Assembly (NCBI RefSeq): GCF_001591105.1
Contig: NZ_BCUD01000009.1
Location: forward strand, 91,543 to 155,542
Reading direction: 5' to 3'
DNA: 64,000 nt
DNA from: Vibrio nereis NBRC 15637
Lineage (GTDB): Bacteria; Pseudomonadota; Gammaproteobacteria; Enterobacterales; Vibrionaceae
In this document: positions 55,608 to 63,829 of the stretch, in pieces
Position numbering within the stretch: the stretch's first letter is position 1
Layout of the letters: each line of letters opens with the position of its first letter
Notes under the pieces: generated by a model
Databases searched by the model: none
What the model was told of the DNA's origin: nothing
What the model saw: the letters and a program-made list of their open reading frames with translations, nothing else
Made by a program: the position numbers and the translations under genes

Positions 55608-56780
55608 ATGCTCAACAATCACCATATTGAAGTCGTAAAGAGCACCATTCCACTACTTGAAAGTGCTGGCCCTGCCTTAACTCAGCATTTTTATCAGCGC
55701 ATGTTTTCACATAACCCGGAACTTAAAGACATCTTCAATATGTCGCATCAGAAAACGGGTCGTCAGAGCGTGGCTCTATTTGAAGCCGTTGCGGCATATG
55801 CAAAAAATATTGAAAACTTAGAAGCATTGACTGCTGCAGTCGAACGTATTGCACACAAGCACACTAGCTTTAACATCCAGGCGGAACATTACCAAATCGT
55901 TGGTCATCACCTGATTGAAACATTGCGTGAACTCGCGCCGGAGGCTTTTACTCAAGAAGTCGAAGAAGCTTGGACAGCCGCCTACCTATTTTTAGCTCAG
56001 ATCTTTATCGACCGCGAGGGTGCGTTGTATAAGGAACGTAAACAAGCAGCGGGGGGCTGGGAAAATGCTCGTGAGTTTAAAGTGGCAGAGAAGACACCAG
56101 AGTCTGAATATGTCACCAGCTTTGTGTTAGAGCCGATTGATGGTGGACAAGTGATCGACTATCGCCCAGGTCAGTACCTAGGGATTGAAGTTCAACCCAC
56201 CCACGCTGAAAACGTTGAAATTCGTCAATACTCGCTTTCTCATAAGCCAAACGGTCAGAGTTATCGTATTTCAGTTAAACGCGAAGTGGGTGAGCACAAC
56301 GGTTTGGTTTCTAACTTTATGCACGATGAAGTGGAGCAAGGAGACGTTGTGAAACTGTATCCACCAGCAGGCGATTTTTACTATCAAGAAAAGCAAAAGC
56401 CTGTCGTACTTATGTCTGCAGGTGTGGGTGCGACGCCAATCCAATCTATGCTTCATTCTTTGGCTCAAGATGGGAAGCAAGAAGTGAGCTACTTGTATGC
56501 GTGTAATGGCGAACAGCAGCATACCTTTAAGCAAGAAACATCAGAGCTTGTTGAGCAGCAGGGCTGGAAGCAGTTTGCTTGGTATCTGAATGAACAGGCA
56601 GATTTCGCAGGTAACATGGACATCACTCAAGTGGTCGATGAGTTACCAATCAACGAGGCGGATTTTTATATTTGTGGTCCGGTGCCGTTTATGGAAAGCG
56701 TGGTTAAGCAGCTAGAAGGGCACAGTGTAGGGCGTGAACGCATCCACTATGAAGTGTTTGGTCCTCACACTTATCTATAA
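55608..56780 (+). CDS. hmp: Flavohaemoglobin, nitric oxide dioxygenase
   Basis: A 390-residue enzyme that converts NO to nitrate with oxygen and NADH. The globin domain (1-145) has the distal Tyr29 (B10) and Gln53, and the proximal His85 in AHKHTS. The FAD domain (about 150-255) contains RQYSLS, and the NAD domain (about 260-390) contains SAGVGATPIQSM and the C-terminal EVFGPH. A standard SD (AGGAGA) precedes the ATG. Divergent from norR, with a sigma-54 promoter and three NorR sites, so it is NO-induced. Confidence 0.96.
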   Translation: MLNNHHIEVVKSTIPLLESAGPALTQHFYQRMFSHNPELKDIFNMSHQKTGRQSVALFEAVAAYAKNIENLEALTAAVERIAHKHTSFNIQAEHYQIVGHHLIETLRELAPEAFTQEVEEAWTAAYLFLAQIFIDREGALYKERKQAAGGWENAREFKVAEKTPESEYVTSFVLEPIDGGQVIDYRPGQYLGIEVQPTHAENVEIRQYSLSHKPNGQSYRISVKREVGEHNGLVSNFMHDEVEQGDVVKLYPPAGDFYYQEKQKPVVLMSAGVGATPIQSMLHSLAQDGKQEVSYLYACNGEQQHTFKQETSELVEQQGWKQFAWYLNEQADFAGNMDITQVVDELPINEADFYICGPVPFMESVVKQLEGHSVGRERIHYEVFGPHTYL

Positions 56781-56792
56781 AACTGCATGTGT

Positions 56793-56818
56793 AAAAGGCT
56801 TCCGGTTGGAAGCCTTTT
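56793..56818. terminator. Terminator between hmp and converging genes
   Basis: AAAAGGCTTCC and GGAAGCCTTTT arms with a 4-base loop and T-run. Confidence 0.85.
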
Positions 56819-56842
56819 CTTGTCTTTTGCCATTCACTTTCG

Positions 56843-57382
56843 TTATGAATTGAAGAATGACTTTAACCAGTCAAGGATTGGGTGACGCTTTTTCTCAATA
56901 GGAGAGAGCTCAATCCCCTGATAATAACTACCAAGAAACTCGGTGCGCAGTGTATTGCTGTCCAACCCTGAAATCTGCGTGATGGTTTTTGCTGTTTGTT
57001 CGGCATGATCGTTTGCGAGGCTAAAATCCATTTGTAGGTAGCCTTGCAGATAGAGCCAAAGGTGAGTAACGAAGATAAGCTGTTTTTGACTCTGGTTCTC
57101 AAAACGGGACGCGTGTTCCTCACCGAGATTATCTTTGAGTACTTTTTCCATATCACTCATCGACTCTTGGTGAGTGTGGATAAGCGTTTGTGCTTCGATA
57201 TGGGCTTTGGTTAACACCCCTAATAGATGATGCGTTGCAGAGGTATTGGGCTTGTTTTGATTTACTTTGTTAAACAAAGGCTCATATTGCTCGCAAAATA
57301 CATCCCACTCGGGTTTCACATTATGTGAATCCAGCAAGACATTGGCGTGTATGTTCTGTAACGCACCTTCCAGATTATTCAT
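56843..57382 (-). CDS. Hypothetical protein next to yaeQ
   Basis: A 179-residue helical protein with several His residues and no signal peptide. I chose the ATG at 57382 (MNNLEGALQNIHANVLL) because it overlaps the yaeQ stop by 8 bases, a normal operon junction; a longer frame opens at 57442 inside yaeQ. No family recognised. Translational coupling with yaeQ suggests a shared role. Confidence 0.65.
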   Translation of the reverse strand: MNNLEGALQNIHANVLLDSHNVKPEWDVFCEQYEPLFNKVNQNKPNTSATHHLLGVLTKAHIEAQTLIHTHQESMSDMEKVLKDNLGEEHASRFENQSQKQLIFVTHLWLYLQGYLQMDFSLANDHAEQTAKTITQISGLDSNTLRTEFLGSYYQGIELSPIEKKRHPILDWLKSFFNS

Positions 57383-57914
57383 TAGAGTACAGCGTCTCAA
57401 TTTGGATTTCGAATGAGCCTTGAGCGCTATCGACAAACACACTCTCGCCAGTAATCATCACTGAGAGGTCCATCCCGCGTTCTACTACCTGAGATAAAGC
57501 TTCGATAGCTTGCCAATTAAATCGATAAATATTGGCATTGTACTGAGGGACTTTGTTCTTAATTTGCTCCCACCATACATCGGATTTACTGTTGAAGCTG
57601 AAGACATCGACGCTTGGTGATAGGCGAGTGGCTTTCTTGATTCGATCCAGAGAAGGCTCACCGATCTCAATCCAGTGCTGAATTTGGTCGTCTAGAGATT
57701 TTACCCACAAGTCGGGCTCTTCAGTAGTTGAAAGCCCTTTGGTAAAAGAAAGATCAGGTTGGTATTTTACGCAGAAAGCCAAAATGCGGGCCATCATTCG
57801 TTCAATGGTTTCGGACGGATGTTGGGCAATCGTCAGTTGCGCTGAATCGTAGATATCTCGGTTTGTGTCAGAAAGAGAGATACGGAATTTATAAATAGTG
57901 GGTTTAAGTGCCAT
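57375..57914 (-). CDS. yaeQ: YaeQ family protein
   Basis: About 179 residues, the usual YaeQ length. MALKPTIYKFRISLSDTNRD and MMARILAFCVKYQPDLSF are the diagnostic start. EEPDLWVKSLDDQIQHWIEIGEPS holds the family core; YaeQ adopts a PD-(D/E)XK-like fold of unknown activity. The ATG at 57914 is preferred because its N-terminus matches the family start; a longer frame opens at 57938. Confidence 0.87.
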   Translation of the reverse strand: MALKPTIYKFRISLSDTNRDIYDSAQLTIAQHPSETIERMMARILAFCVKYQPDLSFTKGLSTTEEPDLWVKSLDDQIQHWIEIGEPSLDRIKKATRLSPSVDVFSFNSKSDVWWEQIKNKVPQYNANIYRFNWQAIEALSQVVERGMDLSVMITGESVFVDSAQGSFEIQIETLYSNE

Positions 57915-57920
57915 AACAGA

Positions 57921-57952
57921 TATAAAAATAGCCAGCAAAAATGCTGGCTATT
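57921..57952 (-). terminator. Terminator of the cold-shock gene
   Basis: AATAGCCAGC and GCTGGCTATT arms followed by TTTTT on the minus strand, directly between csp and the yaeQ start. It leaves almost no room for a separate yaeQ promoter. Confidence 0.8.
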
Positions 57953-57974
57953 GTAAACTTTATTTAGCTACAAG

Positions 57975-58184
57975 TTAAACAGCTTTGATGTGTTCAGCTT
58001 GAGGGCCTTTTTGGCCTTGAGTGATAACGAACTCAACTTTTTGACCTTCAGCAAGAGTACGGAAACCGTCGCCTTCGATTGCTGAGAAGTGTGCAAAAAC
58101 GTCAGGACCGTTTTCTTGTTTGATGAAACCGAAACCTTTAGTTTCGTTGAACCATTTAACTGTACCAGTAACAGTGTTAGACAT
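57975..58184 (-). CDS. Cold-shock-domain protein
   Basis: A 69-residue CspA-type RNA chaperone. RNP1 (KGFGFI, about 16-21) and RNP2 (DVFAHF, about 28-33) are intact, as are the aromatic FNETK and the closing QAEHIKAV. It binds single-stranded RNA and melts structure in the cytoplasm. It is followed by a clean terminator. A 375-base upstream region without another gene on this strand would suit the long leader typical of cspA-type mRNAs. Confidence 0.93.
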   Translation of the reverse strand: MSNTVTGTVKWFNETKGFGFIKQENGPDVFAHFSAIEGDGFRTLAEGQKVEFVITQGQKGPQAEHIKAV

Positions 58185-58551
58185 AATGTATATCCTTGAA
58201 AAATCTTTTATAAAGCCATGACGGCACCTATAGCGTGGAAAAGGAGATTGCTATTGCGCACGACGTTACGGAAGATATACAAGAAATCCAACGAAACGGC
58301 GAATTGAACAAGAACCGTTTTCTAGCTGAGGTCAAGTTTAAAGCGAAGTACGTTTAAGTCAATCAAAATAGATAGGATTATTCGTCTATCAGTGGGGTTT
58401 TCATAAGAAACTTGCGCTAGGTATAGTTTCGAAAAAAATACCAGCAGAACTAGAATTAGTGTAATATTCTAGCAACTGCCTTATTGAGTTGTAACTCTAT
58501 ATCAATACGTTGCAAATTACATCTTGTAGCAGTCGATTGTAGTTAAAAATC
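58185..58551 (-). promoter_or_regulatory. Upstream/leader region of the cold-shock gene
   Basis: A gene-free spacer between csp and arfA. Cold-shock mRNAs usually have a long leader, and this is the only place for it. I did not find a clear cold-box or promoter. The arfA promoter must be in the same stretch. Confidence 0.35.
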
Positions 58552-58562
58552 AGGAGGGGATG

Positions 58563-58775
58563 ATGCCCAAAAGTAATCGAAAATCAGGCGATTACCAAAA
58601 CTCACTTCAGTTAGAACTTGAAGTAGGTAGAGGTAAAGTGAAAGACAATGCGTTAAAAGCGGTCGTGACAAGCCAACTGTTTAAAGTAAGAGTCGAGAAA
58701 GCGAAGAAAGGTAAAGGAAGTTTCAGCCGCAAAATGAAACACAAAGGGAAAGAGCCCTATTCAAAAGCCGCTTAG
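58563..58775 (+). CDS. arfA: Alternative ribosome-rescue factor ArfA
   Basis: A 70-residue basic protein. RGKVKDNALKAVVTSQLF and RVEKAKKGKGSFSRKMKH match ArfA (KGQIKDNAIEALL and RVEKNKKGKGSYMRKGKH in E. coli). It recruits release factor 2 to ribosomes stalled on non-stop mRNA when trans-translation fails. The ATG at 58563 has AGGAGG at 5 bases spacing and is preferred over the one at 58560. A hairpin runs through the end of the gene, which is the known ArfA control device. Confidence 0.92.
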   Translation: MPKSNRKSGDYQNSLQLELEVGRGKVKDNALKAVVTSQLFKVRVEKAKKGKGSFSRKMKHKGKEPYSKAA

Positions 58776-58801
58776 CAAGCGAAGTTTGAATAGGGCTCTT
58801 T
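58749..58801 (+). terminator. Hairpin across the arfA stop codon, terminator/RNase III site
   Basis: AAAGAGCCCTATTCAAA (58749-58765, inside the coding region) pairs perfectly over 17 bases with 58785-58801, and an inner CGCTT/AAGCG stem surrounds the TAG stop. A T-run follows. In known arfA genes, cleavage or termination within such a hairpin gives a non-stop mRNA whose product is tagged by tmRNA. Confidence 0.85.
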
Positions 58802-58821
58802 CTTTTTACTGATAAAGCTTT

Positions 58822-59985
58822 TTAGTGTTCAATTTTCGGTGAGTAAATGGAGTACGCAGTGACTTGGCCAGCCACAATGGCTGAAAACATAAATAGCGCA
58901 GAAAGGCCAATGCTTGGAATCGGTAAAATGGATTGTTCAAAAACGGATTGACCCGCACTGACCAAGACTCGGCTTCCGGGAACCAAAATGATAATCCCTT
59001 GTACAATATAGATAGCTCCGGTGAGCTCCAGTTTTTTTGCTAACCAAGTACCATAGAGCGTGATTAATACCGTTGTTACCCAAGTGCCGACGACCCAGCC
59101 ACTCTCAAACCCAAGATAAAATGGCCCCCACATGCCGAGTACCGCGACAGGAAGACCTAGCAGAATATCTTTGGTGCGGGCGTTAAAAATCACTCCAAGA
59201 GAAATCGACAGTAGGAATAGCCCCGCGATATGCAGCCACAGAGGCACTTCATTAACGTATTTGGTTGCTTCAGCTTGGCCCCAAATAGATTCTCCAATAT
59301 TCAGCCCCATCACAATACCGACAAATAGTTTAATCAATGTAAGCGCGCTTTGCCCCAGTAAGCTTGTTCCTGAAACTAAGTCGTTGAATGCAAGGCATTC
59401 GAGTGAGTTTGCTATTGATAAACCCGGGACAAAAAGAATGACAGAGGCAATACACAGAGCCCAAACGGGTATAGCGGCGTCTGTGCTTGCGAAAAAGGCG
59501 ACAAGTACCCCAGTTAATAACGCGGCAATGAACTCGACGGCTATGGCTCTTCTGGCTTTGCATACTTGCTGACTAAGCCAAATCACAAACCCCAAGAATA
59601 TCGAGATATAAATCGCGTCTAGTGTGCTTCCTACCAGCATTAAATATGCAGGTGGGATGCCCATATTAGCCAAAGCAATAATCCACTTGGGATAACCGAC
59701 AGGCTCTGGAATGGGTTCATTACTGGGCTGATTGATCCTGATGATCGTATTTGCCAGCAAACTCAGGTTAATAGATGCAGGTTGATGGCGCTTCATGATG
59801 ACAGCGTTGTTGTCATCTGGAAACTGATAGTTAACGGTTGTTGGCGTTGCCTGAATCATGACATCAACGCCGTGTTTGCGAGCATAAAACTTGGTGAATT
59901 TTTCCAACTTATAAGGGGCACACCCTGTGCGGTGAAGGGTGTCCCCAATCTCGACGATTTTATTAATGCGGTACTCTGAAAGCAT
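58822..59985 (-). CDS. ThrE-family threonine/serine exporter-like protein
   Basis: A 387-residue protein. An N-terminal soluble ThrE-like domain (about 1-120; VEIGDTLHRTGCAPYKLEKF is the diagnostic start of the YjjP half) is followed by about ten helices, with the second (YjjB-like) half near 260-387 and VPGSRVLVSAG. Fused YjjP-YjjB proteins of this type export small amino acids or, in E. coli, succinate; the substrate is not known. Converges on arfA. Confidence 0.87.
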   Translation of the reverse strand: MLSEYRINKIVEIGDTLHRTGCAPYKLEKFTKFYARKHGVDVMIQATPTTVNYQFPDDNNAVIMKRHQPASINLSLLANTIIRINQPSNEPIPEPVGYPKWIIALANMGIPPAYLMLVGSTLDAIYISIFLGFVIWLSQQVCKARRAIAVEFIAALLTGVLVAFFASTDAAIPVWALCIASVILFVPGLSIANSLECLAFNDLVSGTSLLGQSALTLIKLFVGIVMGLNIGESIWGQAEATKYVNEVPLWLHIAGLFLLSISLGVIFNARTKDILLGLPVAVLGMWGPFYLGFESGWVVGTWVTTVLITLYGTWLAKKLELTGAIYIVQGIIILVPGSRVLVSAGQSVFEQSILPIPSIGLSALFMFSAIVAGQVTAYSIYSPKIEH

Positions 59986-60449
59986 GGAAATGAAAGCCTA
60001 AAAATTTGTGACGCAAATGTAGCAGAGGTGTTGAATTGAGACGAGTTGAAATAAATTGAACAGTGGTAAAGTTCACATAAATTTACAGATTGCCGTAAAT
60101 AAAAAGTGCCACTTTTGAAAACTTAAGTTTTGTTTCGCTTTAAAGCCCGGTTTTGACATCTTCTCAGCGGTGAAATGTCACAAAACCACAAAGTTATTTG
60201 TTGTCAATAATGTTGCAAATTTGTGTTGGTCTGGGGTGGTGTTAGCTTGGATTTACTTAAAGTTCAAATAGTTAAATGGCTTTTTAAAACCAGACGTTTA
60301 ACTGTATATTAACATTTATGTAAGGTGTTATTTTGTATGAAAAATATACATGCATTACCCTTGATCTTTCTATTAGAAAGGGGAAAATATGAGAAAAATG
60401 AGTTTCCATAAATGAAAAGATGCTTTTTGACAGAAAAGCGAGGCAGAGT
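59986..60449. other. Divergent AT-rich spacer
   Basis: About 460 bases between two divergent starts. It must hold both promoters. I see no gene and no clear operator in it. Confidence 0.4.
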
Positions 60450-60806
60450 ATGAAATTATTTCTTATATTGATGGTGTCAGTAACCGCGGGTGTTGCGTCG
60501 GCAGAGCATCTGCACTCTTTTCTTCTAGGTTTGTATATTTCCACTATGGCGGTGGGCGCGTGCTATTGGTTCGCTTTCCGAAGCAGCCGCTTTCCTCAAT
60601 TGGCGTTGGCACTACTAATTTGCGGTTTGTTCGCGAAGATCGCAGTCACCATTGCAGGAGTCAGTTGGGGTGTCAGCCAAGGATTGATTGGTTCACCATT
60701 GGTTTTTGCTCTTTCCTACTTGTTCTTCTCTATTGTCGCGACCTATGTTTGGTTTACTTACAAAGATCGTTTAATGATGAAACGCTTGCAGCAAAGCGTC
60801 GCGTAA
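60450..60806 (+). CDS. Small inner-membrane protein, unknown
   Basis: A 118-residue protein with about four hydrophobic helices: LFLILMVSVTAGVAS, FLLGLYISTMAVGACYWF, LALALLICGLFAKIAVTIAG and ALSYLFFSIVATYVWF. The ATG at 60450 has GGCAGAG upstream; the one at 60420 would add a polar extension. No family recognised. A terminator follows. Confidence 0.65.
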   Translation: MKLFLILMVSVTAGVASAEHLHSFLLGLYISTMAVGACYWFAFRSSRFPQLALALLICGLFAKIAVTIAGVSWGVSQGLIGSPLVFALSYLFFSIVATYVWFTYKDRLMMKRLQQSVA

Positions 60807-60831
60807 ACCACTCTTTTTGACTTATTTATCA

Positions 60832-60862
60832 AAGCCAGTACTGAGAAGTGCTGGCTTTTTTG
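60832..60862 (+). terminator. Terminator after the small membrane protein gene
   Basis: AAGCCAG and CTGGCTT arms, extended by ACT/AGT, with a T-run. Confidence 0.85.
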
Positions 60863-61002
60863 TTGAGAAAAAGAGGCGTGTTTCCCAATTATTGCGATAA
60901 ATCTTCAAGAACCGTAACGAGTGATTGCAAATACGCTGAAACGAAACTTGGCTTGTTTATACTGGTGTAAGTGGTCTTAACTTGGAAGCTTGCAGCATTA
61001 CT

Positions 61003-62157
61003 ATGAAAAATACGACTCTTGCTCTTACTCTTTGTACTTTATCTTTTAGCGCTATTTCTGCACCAACTATTGTTCCCGACCCTCCACTTCTTGGAGCGAA
61101 AGGTTACATTCTGATGGATTACAATACGGGCAGTGTGTTGGTTGAAAAAAATGCTGACGATACGCTAAACCCGGCGAGTTTAACAAAACTGATGACCGCC
61201 TATGTGGCAGGTCAAGAGGTTCAGACAGGGAATATCTCACTAGAAGATCAGGTCACGATCAGCCAAAACGCTTGGGCGAAAAACTTCCCAGATTCGTCAA
61301 AGATGTTTATTGAAGTGGGGACGCAGGTCTCGCTCAGCGATTTGTATCGAGGGCTCGTTGTTCAATCTGGCAACGATGCAAGTGTGGCAATTGCAGAACA
61401 TGTTGCTGGCAGTGAAGATGCCTTTGTTAGCCTAATGAATAGTTGGGCAAGCAAACTTGGCCTGACAAACACGGCTTTTGCTAATCCGCATGGATTGGAT
61501 AGTGATGACTTGTATTCTACTCCAAGAGATATCGCGAAATTGAGCCAAGCAATCATACGAGACTTGCCTGCTATCTTCCCCATGTATAGTGAGCGCTCAT
61601 TTACTTATAACGGTATTACGCAATATAACCGTAATGGTTTGTTACGAGACCGCAGTCTGAATGTCGATGGAATGAAAACCGGATATACCAGTGGAGCCGG
61701 TTATAGCCTCGCAACCTCTGCAACTAGTGGTGACATGCGCCTTATCAGTGTCGTGATGGGGTCGAGTAGTGAAAAAAGCAGAGAGTCGGAGAGCAAGCAA
61801 CTGCTCAGTTATGGATTCCGCTTTTTCGAAACAGTCACCCCAACCAAAGCGGGAGACACACTGAGCGAAGTTAAAGTATGGATGGGAGAAAAAGACGATC
61901 TGAAAACGGGTGTGAGTGAAGACGTCTATTTAACCTTGAGTAAAGGTGACTTGCCAAAATTAAAAGCGCAAATCGAGATTGGAGATGAGCTGACTGCGCC
62001 AATTACTGCGGGCAGTAAAATTGGCGATGTCATCTATATGGCGGACGAAAACGAAGTGGCGCGAGTCGACTTGGTTGCCTTAGAGGATGTTGAGCAGGGG
62101 AGTCTGTTCAAACGTCTTTGGGACTGGGTTAAACGGCTAGTCTTCAGCTGGTTTTAA
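61003..62157 (+). CDS. dacA: D-alanyl-D-alanine carboxypeptidase, PBP5 type
   Basis: A 384-residue penicillin-binding protein that trims the last D-Ala from peptidoglycan stem peptides in the periplasm. The signal peptide ends at ISA (about 20). The three active-site motifs are SLTK (about 60-63), SGN (about 122-124) and KTG (about 225-227). A beta-rich C-terminal domain is followed by a hydrophobic amphipathic anchor (LFKRLWDWVKRLVFSW). The ATG at 61003 gives a proper signal peptide; the longer TTG frame at 60982 does not. The symbol is by family; a paralogue such as DacC is possible. Confidence 0.9.
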   Translation: MKNTTLALTLCTLSFSAISAPTIVPDPPLLGAKGYILMDYNTGSVLVEKNADDTLNPASLTKLMTAYVAGQEVQTGNISLEDQVTISQNAWAKNFPDSSKMFIEVGTQVSLSDLYRGLVVQSGNDASVAIAEHVAGSEDAFVSLMNSWASKLGLTNTAFANPHGLDSDDLYSTPRDIAKLSQAIIRDLPAIFPMYSERSFTYNGITQYNRNGLLRDRSLNVDGMKTGYTSGAGYSLATSATSGDMRLISVVMGSSSEKSRESESKQLLSYGFRFFETVTPTKAGDTLSEVKVWMGEKDDLKTGVSEDVYLTLSKGDLPKLKAQIEIGDELTAPITAGSKIGDVIYMADENEVARVDLVALEDVEQGSLFKRLWDWVKRLVFSWF

Positions 62158-62165
62158 CCACATAA

Positions 62166-62194
62166 AAACGGATGCCAACGGTGTCCGTTTTTTC
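62166..62194 (+). terminator. Terminator after the carboxypeptidase gene
   Basis: AAACGGA and TCCGTTT arms with a T-run. Confidence 0.75.
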
Positions 62195-62331
62195 ATTCTC
62201 ACACGACTTTACTATGAAGAGGCGCAGCTCGAGCCTCTAGACCAAACCTTTATATTGCCCTAACTATACGCTGACATGGTTCTGCAATAAAAGACTGACA
62301 ATTTATGTCAACACTTATACAGGGAATCATC

Positions 62332-62685
62332 ATGGAATTTACACAGCAAGATAGAGAAGCACTTTATAACACTTGGATGTCACAAAAATCGAAAATGCGA
62401 CTGACTCAGATGGAGTTTGCGAAAAAGCTGGGTATGAATCAGCTGACTTTTTCACAAATGCTTCGTGGTGAGCAGCCTTTAAACATGTCTTTCGTTAGCC
62501 ACTTTTGTCGCTTGCTGCGCCTAGAACCCAAGCAAGTAGTACCATCCTTACAAGAGCAATCGGATAATGGCCCTAAGGTCGTGTATCTGCAAAGCCGAAT
62601 GAGTGTGGATGGTGAAATTCAAAATGCTTACATCGACGGCAACCAAGTTGTTGTTGAGTATGCTCACGTTGTTAAGCAGTCATAA
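62332..62685 (+). CDS. XRE-type helix-turn-helix regulator
   Basis: A 117-residue protein with an N-terminal helix-turn-helix (about 20-68; LTQMEFAKKLGMNQLTFSQMLRG) and a C-terminal beta-rich tail of unknown role. The ATG at 62332 has AGGGA at good spacing; an upstream ATG at 62305 gives an unlikely extension. It probably controls its own neighbourhood, but no target is visible. Confidence 0.82.
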   Translation: MEFTQQDREALYNTWMSQKSKMRLTQMEFAKKLGMNQLTFSQMLRGEQPLNMSFVSHFCRLLRLEPKQVVPSLQEQSDNGPKVVYLQSRMSVDGEIQNAYIDGNQVVVEYAHVVKQS

Positions 62686-62793
62686 CCCTCTATTCTCTTG
62701 CTTCCCTTTGAGTGCTTAACTGCAGCGTAAGACTATTGCTAGCTATGTTTTAGTGCTACGCTTTCGGGCAGTTAAAACACTCGATATGACACC

Positions 62794-63009
62794 ATGCTTG
62801 AAAAACAAAATTTGATAAAATTAGCGACAATGCAGATGCCGTTTGGTAAATACGCAGGTCGTATACTGATTGACCTGCCTGAAGAGTATTTACTGTGGTT
62901 CGATAAAAAGGGCTGGCCGTCTGGAGAGTTAGGGGATTTGCTCAAGTTGTGTTTAGCGCTCAAAATTGAAGGTTTAGATAGTGTCGTGAAGCCTTTGAAG
63001 CGGATGTGA
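62794..63009 (+). CDS. DUF3820 family protein
   Basis: A 71-residue protein with the DUF3820 core MPFGKYAGRILIDLPEEYL and WFDKKGWPSGELGDLL. The family has been called a putative quorum-sensing-regulated virulence factor, but its activity is unknown. Its stop lies 42 bases before the next gene on the same strand, so the two may share a transcript. Confidence 0.85.
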   Translation: MLEKQNLIKLATMQMPFGKYAGRILIDLPEEYLLWFDKKGWPSGELGDLLKLCLALKIEGLDSVVKPLKRM

Positions 63010-63050
63010 CCTGCCACAGAAACGCCCAATTTTTAATGAAAAGACTTATT

Positions 63051-63296
63051 ATGAATTTTGATATCGATGCACTGAAACATCACCAATTGGTCGAAGATGG
63101 TAAACTAGAGGGATACTACATTCATCAGCCTGCTCAAGGTAGTCAGCAAGATGACAAAGCTGTTTTGGCAGAACGCCAAGCGTTGGAAAATATGGGGTAT
63201 AAGGTAATACAGGTTAAAGCTAAAGGCGGGACAACAACGTTTGCCGAGGCAATGCAAAAGCTTGCGAAGAAGACGGGTCACCAGCCCAAGGAGTAA
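63051..63296 (+). CDS. Small hypothetical protein downstream of DUF3820
   Basis: An 81-residue soluble protein (MNFDIDALKHHQLVEDGKL) with a probably helical middle and a lysine-rich end. The frame opens further upstream at 63006 and 63036; I chose the ATG at 63051 because it gives a natural N-terminus, but there is no strong SD to decide. No family recognised. Confidence 0.6.
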   Translation: MNFDIDALKHHQLVEDGKLEGYYIHQPAQGSQQDDKAVLAERQALENMGYKVIQVKAKGGTTTFAEAMQKLAKKTGHQPKE

Positions 63297-63354
63297 GCGA
63301 GTGTAACCTGCCACAGCCTCCTAAGTTCTTCCACGATACCATGTGCTTTCAATC

Positions 63355-63386
63355 AAAAGAGCCAGACCTTCAGGCTGACTCTTTTT
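63355..63386 (+). terminator. Terminator after the small protein gene
   Basis: AAAAGAG and CTCTTTT outer arms with inner CAG/CTG pairing, then TTG. Confidence 0.75.
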
Positions 63387-63490
63387 TGCCCTGTTCTTTA
63401 CTAGGGAAACAGCTTGTCAGTTAACCTCAGCATTTTGAAGCTAGGAGTCGGCTCCGTTCAATTTCCCGATTTCAAATGACTGAATAAGTT

Positions 63491-63829
63491 TCAGTCCATT
63501 CGGGTAATAAAGGTTTGCTCGTCATCCACAAAAGCCACAAAGCCGCCGTGATAGATAAACACCCGACCACGCCCCTCAACCAGACAGGCAAGCTGTGGGT
63601 TCAAATCTTCTTCGTTATCTTGGCTTTGAAATGTTCCGGTATCAGTGATTACGCCGCTGAGTGTAGGCAAATATCCATAAGCCCGCTTGGCTTGATCAAT
63701 CAGGTTCAATTCACTGGCAGCAGAGAAGTAAGAGGGGATTGCACCGGCTTCTTCAATAAATAGAGGTTTCAGTTCTTCAAAAGCTGTAATCACCAGCCAG
63801 TCGATGCCGTTAACATGATGGATAAACAT
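63491..63829 (-). CDS. Hypothetical protein
   Basis: A 112-residue soluble protein starting MFIHHVNGIDWLVITAFEEL, with no signal peptide. It looks mixed alpha/beta, ending in beta strands (GRVFIYHGGFVAFVDDEQTF). No family recognised. It lies near the window end and its promoter region is at 63830-64000. Confidence 0.62.
   Translation of the reverse strand: MFIHHVNGIDWLVITAFEELKPLFIEEAGAIPSYFSAASELNLIDQAKRAYGYLPTLSGVITDTGTFQSQDNEEDLNPQLACLVEGRGRVFIYHGGFVAFVDDEQTFITRMD

Noticed and set aside
58235..58357. A 40-codon plus-strand frame starting with GTG, antisense to the cold-shock leader
   Set aside because: There is no Shine-Dalgarno sequence at proper distance and the length is within chance for this region.
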